Source of the DNA: Magicicada septendecula
Taxonomy: Eukaryota > Arthropoda > Insecta > Hemiptera > Cicadidae
Direction of reading: 5' to 3'
Assembly: GCA_034769895.1 (NCBI GenBank)
Contig: CM068371.1
Location: 405,773,969 to 405,837,968 of the forward strand
DNA length: 64,000 nt
A program made the translations under genes and the position numbers. Position 1 is the stretch's first letter; the number at the start of each line of letters is the position of its first letter. This document shows, in pieces, positions 58,601 through 64,000 of this stretch. A model generated the notes under the pieces. It saw nothing but the letters and a program-made list of their open reading frames with translations, was not told where the DNA came from and ran no database searches.

Positions 58601-58760
58601 AGTTTTAATATATTTTTCTGTATACTTCTGATGTTGACATGTAGGGTCAGAAGCTCGGAGTCACAAAAAATGGGGTTGAGATTTATCTCTTCTGTACTAT
58701 TAAAAATTAATTCATCCAAAAATCAATTCATTATTAAAAATGAATTTAAATACCATATTT
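55680..58760 (-). mobile_element. CR1/Jockey-superfamily LINE, probably 5'-truncated
   Basis: Holds an endonuclease-RT frame on the minus strand. The 3' untranslated part (about 55690-55900) contains 'cgggcatttatgcccc', a small hairpin of the kind found near 3' ends of CR1-like LINEs. The exact 3' end and any tail are not clear. No ORF1 is found to the right of 58719. Confidence 0.75.
55902..58719 (-). pseudogene. LINE ORF2: AP endonuclease and reverse transcriptase, one frameshift
   Basis: The main frame is 58719-56272; the C-terminal part continues in another frame, 56315-55902, owing to a small deletion near 56318. Endonuclease motifs in order: 'HVNIRSIQKN', 'CTEAWLMD', 'LGDVNLDL', 'CIDHIF', 'ITDHYPV'. 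RT motifs: 'YRPIALISNLAKIFEK', 'FLDYSKAFDTVDH', 'GVPQGSILGPLLF', and the catalytic 'AYADDTAV'. The C-terminal part has 'DALDRLQKCILKIIG' and 'LPRHLLSIGQRS'. Start ATG 58719 is the first in frame. Apart from the frameshift it is nearly intact. The clade is my estimate (CR1/Daphne-like); it is not R2 or RTE-X by layout. Confidence 0.88.
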
Positions 58761-59759
58761 AATGTCAAATAATTGTTATGTATTAATTGTTTAATGTCAA
58801 TACTAAATGTTATTGTAGTAAAATAAGGAATTATTAATGAATATTATATTAGAATAGAAGGTCAGAAAAGGGTATAAACAAACTGCATTATTAAAAACTT
58901 TGTATGTAACATCAGATAAAAAATAGGCCAAAGGGTAAATCTAAACTACATTATAATTGATAAATCCAGTCCAATAAACCAACTAAACTGATGAAATTTA
59001 TGCAAGATAAACCCATCACATAGTAATATAATGTAATTTATACTTTAAAAAGATATTGTCAGAAGATAGGTAAAATTATGAGTAAAAATGCAAATGTATT
59101 AACTAAAATTTCAGAGGGGGAGTCCTAGATTAATGAATTATATTTAAAAACAATAGTCAATGGATAAAATTGCAAGAAATTAAAGAAAGTTAAACAATTA
59201 TATCAATCTGAGATTCAGTATAATAATAATTATAACAGATAAAATGGCTAATATTTGGAGGAGAACAGGAAATAAAACTTTAAGCCTACTTTCCAAAATG
59301 AAAGAAATATAGCATTTTTAATAAAAAAACTTTGTAAAACTATATTATTTGATATCAAATTAAGCAAAATGAATTAAAGAAACCGATTATGTATTTAGTA
59401 TTTTGTAAAATTAAATAATAACAAAAATATATTTAGTGATATTGAGCCGCTCATCACCCATGACGTCACAACAAAATTTTAAACTTTCCAAGTTTGACAT
59501 CCTAAAAAAAATTTCAAAAAAAATCTACAACTTACCTTGATGACCGGCTCACTTGTTCACTTGAACTAGGAGAGGCCTCCTAGTGGAAGAATGTCCACAT
59601 GCTGGGTAACCATTGGGGAATTGGACGAATGAGGTGACCTCAATTTTAAAATTTCGAAAAATAACAAGTTTATTGAGGCAATCATATTTCGTTTTGTTAC
59701 AATGAAATTTCATAAAATCAGGCTGTGACGGTATTCCATTAGAATATATAAGTATGTGA
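58761..59759. other. Spacer, no gene seen; palindromic CRE and GC-rich patch
   Basis: AT-rich. A full 'tgacgtca' lies near 59460. A patch at 59535-59640 has an inverted 'ctaggaggcctctcctag' and, on the minus strand, a consensus-like 5' splice site 'caag|gtaagt' near 59537. The frames there are short, so no exon is called. Confidence 0.35.
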
Positions 59760-60075
59760 AATATTCACTATATTACATGACATTCAAAATTTAAAATTTC
59801 AAAACATTCAAAATTTAATATTTAAAAGTATTCCATGAGAAATATATAAAATCTGTAAAATATCTGAAAAATATTTATTACATGTTTTTCTCACAATGAT
59901 TCATAGTGTCCCGACTGAAAGTATTCTATTAGAACTCTAGAAAAGATGTAAATATTTAAAATCTATGACAGGGTATCCAGAATTTAAAATTTCAAAATAT
60001 TCAAAATTTAATATTTAAGAAATATTCCATGAAATTATATAAAATATATAAAACATTTAAAATCTCTTACATGGC
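59760..60075. repeat. Diverged direct repeat with about 200-bp period
   Basis: 'ttaaaatttcaaaa(c/t)attc' followed by 'aaaatttaatattta' and 'attccatga' occurs at about 59788-59841 and again at about 59978-60031. Similar but weaker phrases (tattccattaga, tattctattaga) precede each. Confidence 0.6.
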
Positions 60076-63000
60076 ATACAAACCACCAATGACATGCAGC
60101 TTTCAATAATATAAACAACTTTATAAACCATTTAACAAGCATTAACAAGCAATTCTATCCTACAACAATTTAAACAATCATATTATATAACAACATGCGC
60201 CCTCTGAAATCTAATTCAAAAATTAAAAAGGAGAATCATATAATTAGGAAAATATAATGGAAACATAAGATAGGTAATTATACACTCTGTGTGGAATTCA
60301 CAAGTGCATGTGCTCAGTTTTCCCTAAACCTGCATAAACTTGAGTAGCACAAAGGCTTGCAGATTTCAGAGTGCCCCATTATTAAAAAAAACTAACAAAT
60401 AGTCAGGTACACATATCTCTCAGCCATGTAATATATTGTGTGCATGGAATTATGAGCCTATACATATACAAAAGAATTTTCACAGTGACTGTAAATGGAT
60501 AGAGAATGAAATTAAATATGAGTATATACATCTACAAAAGATTTTTAAAAGGTCACTGTACATTGATAGAGAATTAACAATACTATGAGCATATAAATAT
60601 ACAAATCTTATAAATATATAAATAGTGAAAATTTCATCTTGTACAGCAGTTCGGTCATTTTTATTAATAGGCTGAATACTCCTGAATTACAGTTCTAGCA
60701 CAGGGCAATGTATTGGTACAATTGTAGGTGATCTGCAACTCCTTTCGTAATCAGATTTACAAGTTCCAATAAAAGGCTGCCACAATATACGTTCCACACA
60801 GATTATAGTAAAAAAGGTATACTAGAAATTACATGCTTCCACAATTAAAACACAAGACATTTATATGAACACACTGAATATGAGCATTTAAGGAACTCGG
60901 CTGAATTTTGCTTCACTCGACCCAATGAGCCCACTGGCCAATTCCTAACACATTTTCTTAAGTTTTTTTTTTTTTTTTTTTTTGTAGGTAAAAATTTTGC
61001 ACATAAGCTATTACGGTCGAATAAGAAACTAGTAAGGTTCACCAGACTTTTCTTTTATTGAAAACTTGCGTTCAAAAATTTGCAGTGACTGTAGCAACCT
61101 GTCTATTATATTCCCAGTACATAGAGAAAAAAAAATATCCAGAATTCAGCAACTGTTGTTCTTTTTTTTTTGTGTTAAAAACAGCCAGGCCCCACGTGAC
61201 TCCACAACAAGCAGCGCGAAAGCGCATCCCCGGCAAAAGTTAATAATTTTCACTTTTTCATACCTGTTCATAGTGCATGCACACGTGCTGTGCATGCATA
61301 CTCACATGTGCGGTGTTCCTCAATACTCACACACATATAAAGTCATCTTGATCTCTTCCACGGTTAGTCGCCGGGCCGAGAGACCCCGTCGGCACACATT
61401 ACTCTTAGCCTGCCATGATTAATTAAAAAAAAACTCAGGCCTTAAAAGAAAATCAAACAAAAACTTTTCAAACGCAGAGCTCCAAGACAGCTCTTGATGA
61501 TCCCAGCTGACATCGATCCACCCCTCGAGTCAAGACACAATCTCTCTCCACAGCCGATCAAACCAGCTGGCCCAAACTCAACGGAAAAAACCAAAGGTCA
61601 ACCTACCACGTGAGTCAACCAGCCACTATTCCACGACAGACGCCGCTCCAAGCAGCGGGACCGAAAAGTACAGTTGCCGAAGTCTCAGACAGATAGCGTC
61701 AACGTTCACAATCCAACGACGGCATCTATGCCGCAATTCAATAATGACAATTTCGTGAGTTGCCGTAACGTCTCATAGGTGGCGGGAGTGTCCCCGATCC
61801 AAAGCTCAGCTTCGATATAACCAATACTTGCCGTACTTCCCAGATATGGCACAATATAATGTACTTTTTAAAGATGTAGCGGAAGCCAAAGGAAATTGAA
61901 ACAATGTATTATGCATATTAAATTGGCTAAGAATTTCAGGAGACGAAGGAAATGAGAACAGTTAATTATTATCCGTTGAAGAGAACACTTGAACGAGGTT
62001 TTGCTCCTGTTAACCTATATAAGAAGCAGAAATGGCGTGCGGTATATAAACCTAGTCTTCAGTGAAAATTTGTAACTTTTTAATTTTTGACTTTAAACCT
62101 TAGAATCAGTGACCACAAACCATAACACTATTAAAATACAGTAAAACAGAACAATATATGACTAAACTATTAAATTAACACCATCACTAATAATTATTAC
62201 TAACGAAACGAAAAGTGTTAGTTACGACCTATTTAAGCAAAGTGAAGTTAGACATTATCACACACATTTAAACAAAATGAACTAAGAAACACTGAACCAG
62301 GAACACTCAATTAACACCAGAACGAATATTCACAATTGCGGAGACGAGGAATCGTTGAAAAGGCATCATTTATTGCAAGAAATATTTGTCGAGGCGACTA
62401 ACGTTAACCTACGCAGTCGGCAGGCGGCCATCTTTATCTTCCCAGCATCCTATGCGAGTTTGACCAAATGAACATCTAGACCTCACTGGTTTGAATTTTA
62501 TAATATATAAACATTCAATATTGTTTAATAACCTTGTAATTTTTAATTTTAAGACTTTTAACTGTAAGTGTTATACTTTCATGGCCCTACCCTTCTCTGG
62601 CTATTTATAAAATAACCGTTAAAAGAACCATATAATTAATATACAATATTCATGTAAAAAATTTATCGATCGGCCCTGAGAGACGAGTCGATATTGCTGT
62701 TAATAATCGATTAACCATCGATATATACGATAATTGTTAATAAAGCATTTAATTCTGCAAATTGGTTGAAATTTATTTATCAATTTAATAAATACAATTA
62801 AAAATAAGATAATTCAAGATCACGGACTATCCGAAAGGTGGTATTTACCAAGAAATAAGTAAAATACGAAGGAAGAAGAAGAACCGTCTATCGACTAGTG
62901 CTGGAGATAACTATATTAACGCAGGAGTTATTCCAAAAAAGTGATACAACAACAGAAACAACCATAAAAGAATTAAAATTTTTACATAATACAAATACAA

Positions 63001-63134
63001 AAATTATTTATTAAATACCTACAGCAAAAAACACGAAAACAAATATTTTTCAGAAAATAAAATTTTTAAAATTTTTTATTATTATTATTATTTTGTAAGG
63101 AACATCACAATATATATATATATATATATATATA
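60076..63134. other. Long spacer without a recognised gene; GC-richer, promoter-like patches
   Basis: A T21 run is at 60963-60983. 61180-61850 is GC-richer than its surroundings and has 'acatataaagtc' near 61332, but its open frames are short and unrecognised. 'ggcggccatctttatc' (about 62424-62439) resembles a YY1-type AAGATGGCCGCC element. Several CGATA/TATCGAT motifs cluster at 62660-62735. These could mark a promoter, but no exon can be assigned. A (TA)n tract ends at 63134. Confidence 0.35.
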
Positions 63135-64000
63135 CAGTGGCGGCGCTAACGAAATGCCCCCCCCCCACAAAACTAATTAGGGGGCCCTATAAAAATGGTT
63201 AAATTTTGTATACGTAATAGGGGAAAACACTCAAATGAGTTTCAATTTACGTGTGTTTCACAACAATGGTTTGTGAATACTTTCTCGTCTATCACAAAGC
63301 GTTTGCAATTTGCAAAGGACGTTTTACGTGTGTACAAACTCTTAAAATTCATTGTTGCTAAATAGACAGAGTTCTATACAAACTATAAAAAAACCAAAAT
63401 AAAAAGAATGATTTATTTTTACATCAAAGATCTAAATTCAGACTATGAAACAGTACCGCACACAGAGTGTTAAAAATTTATTATTTAAAAGTGAATACCA
63501 AAGTAACATTCTAGCTTTTTTCAAACATTTAAATTAGTTTGTAACTGAATTTGTAAAATTCTTGAATATACTCTATACAAGTTCTCCTTAAATCTAATCC
63601 AATTCAATAACACTCGAACTCAAGTAATGTACAATATTTACAGATGAGGATCAACCAAAGTTCACTGTTTTCCTAAGCCTAGTCTTCTTTTTTTAATAGC
63701 CAAGAACTTTTCAACCACTTCGTTGATATTAGTTTTCTGTGTCTCTTCATGCTCAATGCTTAACAGTGCCAAGTCACTCAACCGAGTTTGGGCCATGGTA
63801 CTTCTTAAGTATGACTTAATTAATTTAAGTTTTGAAAAGCTTCTTTCCACTGTAGCTGTTGTGACAGGTATGGTTAAATAAAGCTGCAAAGCTGTAGTTA
63901 AGTCTGGGAGGCAACTCATAAGGCAGCTGTTTTCTTCAACCAGTAAATTCATCATTTCTCGAATGCTTTTCTTGTGTACAATTTCTTTGGCCATCAGAGC
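63135..64000 (-). mobile_element. hAT DNA transposon, one end, continuing beyond the window
   Basis: The terminal repeat starts CAGTGGCGGCGCTAACGAAA at 63135, typical hAT style (CAGTGGCGG...). It follows a (TA)n tract, so an 8-bp TSD 'tatatata' is possible but not provable. The interval to 63661 is the non-coding end of the transposon, with a C9 run near 63160. The transposase gene lies on the minus strand to the right. Confidence 0.8.
63662..63994 (-). CDS. hAT transposase C-terminal dimerisation domain, partial
   Basis: The frame shows 'CLPDLTTALQLYLTIPVTTATVERSFSKLK' (given here as pieces: 'TTALQLYLTIPVTTA', 'TVERSFSKLKLIK') and then 'SYLRSTMAQTRLSDLALLSI'. This is the hATC domain common to hAT transposases and to the ZMYM1-like or '52 kDa repressor'-like proteins derived from them. 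It reaches its stop at 63662; the N-terminal part, with the DDE catalytic region, lies outside the window or in a break at the edge. The adjacent terminal repeat at 63135 supports a transposon rather than a host gene. Confidence 0.85.
   Translation of the reverse strand: MAKEIVHKKSIREMMNLLVEENSCLMSCLPDLTTALQLYLTIPVTTATVERSFSKLKLIKSYLRSTMAQTRLSDLALLSIEHEETQKTNINEVVEKFLAIKKRRLGLGKQ

Noticed and set aside
59530..59640. Possible minus-strand exon with a good 5' splice site (caag|gtaagt)
   Set aside because: Two frames have stops and the third is short and unrecognised; one splice-like site is not enough.
1..64000. CRISPR arrays, rRNA genes, bacterial operons
   Set aside because: None seen; direct repeats here are LTRs or tandem repeats, and the coding content is eukaryotic retroelements plus one spliced exon.

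Overview
The window is nuclear DNA of an arthropod, most likely an insect; the order cannot be told. It is AT-rich, has no operons or bacterial signals, and is almost entirely nested retroelements. The only host coding sequence I recognise is one 143-bp internal exon of an FBXO42-like (F-box/kelch) gene on the + strand at 22239-22381, so much of the surrounding DNA is probably its introns.

Layout, left to right. 1-2659: a long LTR copy, cut by the window edge, inserted in the RNase H region of a decayed minus-strand Ty3/gypsy element (gag and pol at 2660-5191). 7112-19351: Ty3/gypsy element F (+), with 2.88-kb LTRs, an ATGT target-site duplication (TSD), a broken gag and a nearly continuous pol. 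19356-19622: a tRNA-SINE-like fragment. 19892-20269: a LINE tail. 22239-22381: the FBXO42-like exon. 22661-26322: element D (-), a remnant carrying a 251-bp near-perfect palindrome. 26323-35079: Ty3/gypsy element E (+), with its own Penelope-like (PLE) insertion, flanked by a 12-bp TSD, in the leader. 35102-36835: a solo LTR. 36848-46147: Ty3/gypsy element B (+), with 1.93-kb LTRs. 46681-54958: element C (-), a non-autonomous LTR element with two gag-like ORFs joined by a TAATG stop-start, no pol, and a nested 5'-truncated PLE (51490-53470). About 55680-58760: a CR1/Jockey-type LINE (-) with endonuclease and reverse transcriptase. 63135-64000: the end of a hAT DNA transposon with its dimerisation domain.

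How the parts work. The four gag-pol Ty3/gypsy elements (A, F, E, B) place pol in the -1 frame after gag, each behind a canonical X XXY YYZ slippery heptamer (AAAAAAC, TTTAAAC, GGGAAAC, GGGAAAC). This gives one consistent expression strategy and confirms the gene boundaries despite the stops and frameshifts. No element is fully intact: F lacks the integrase catalytic Glu segment, E lacks integrase, B has two stops and two frameshifts, and A has three stops and a lost zinc-knuckle Cys.

The most interesting signal is a set of five hammerhead-ribozyme-like motifs in three unrelated-looking sequences: both arms of the 251-bp palindrome, both inverted arms of the PLE in E, and the 3' end of the PLE in C. 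All have stem I, CUGANGA, stem II, GAAA, a loopless self-complementary stem III, then an H17 cleavage position. That architecture is expected to act as a dimer. All calls are by eye from sequence; no database search or folding was run.
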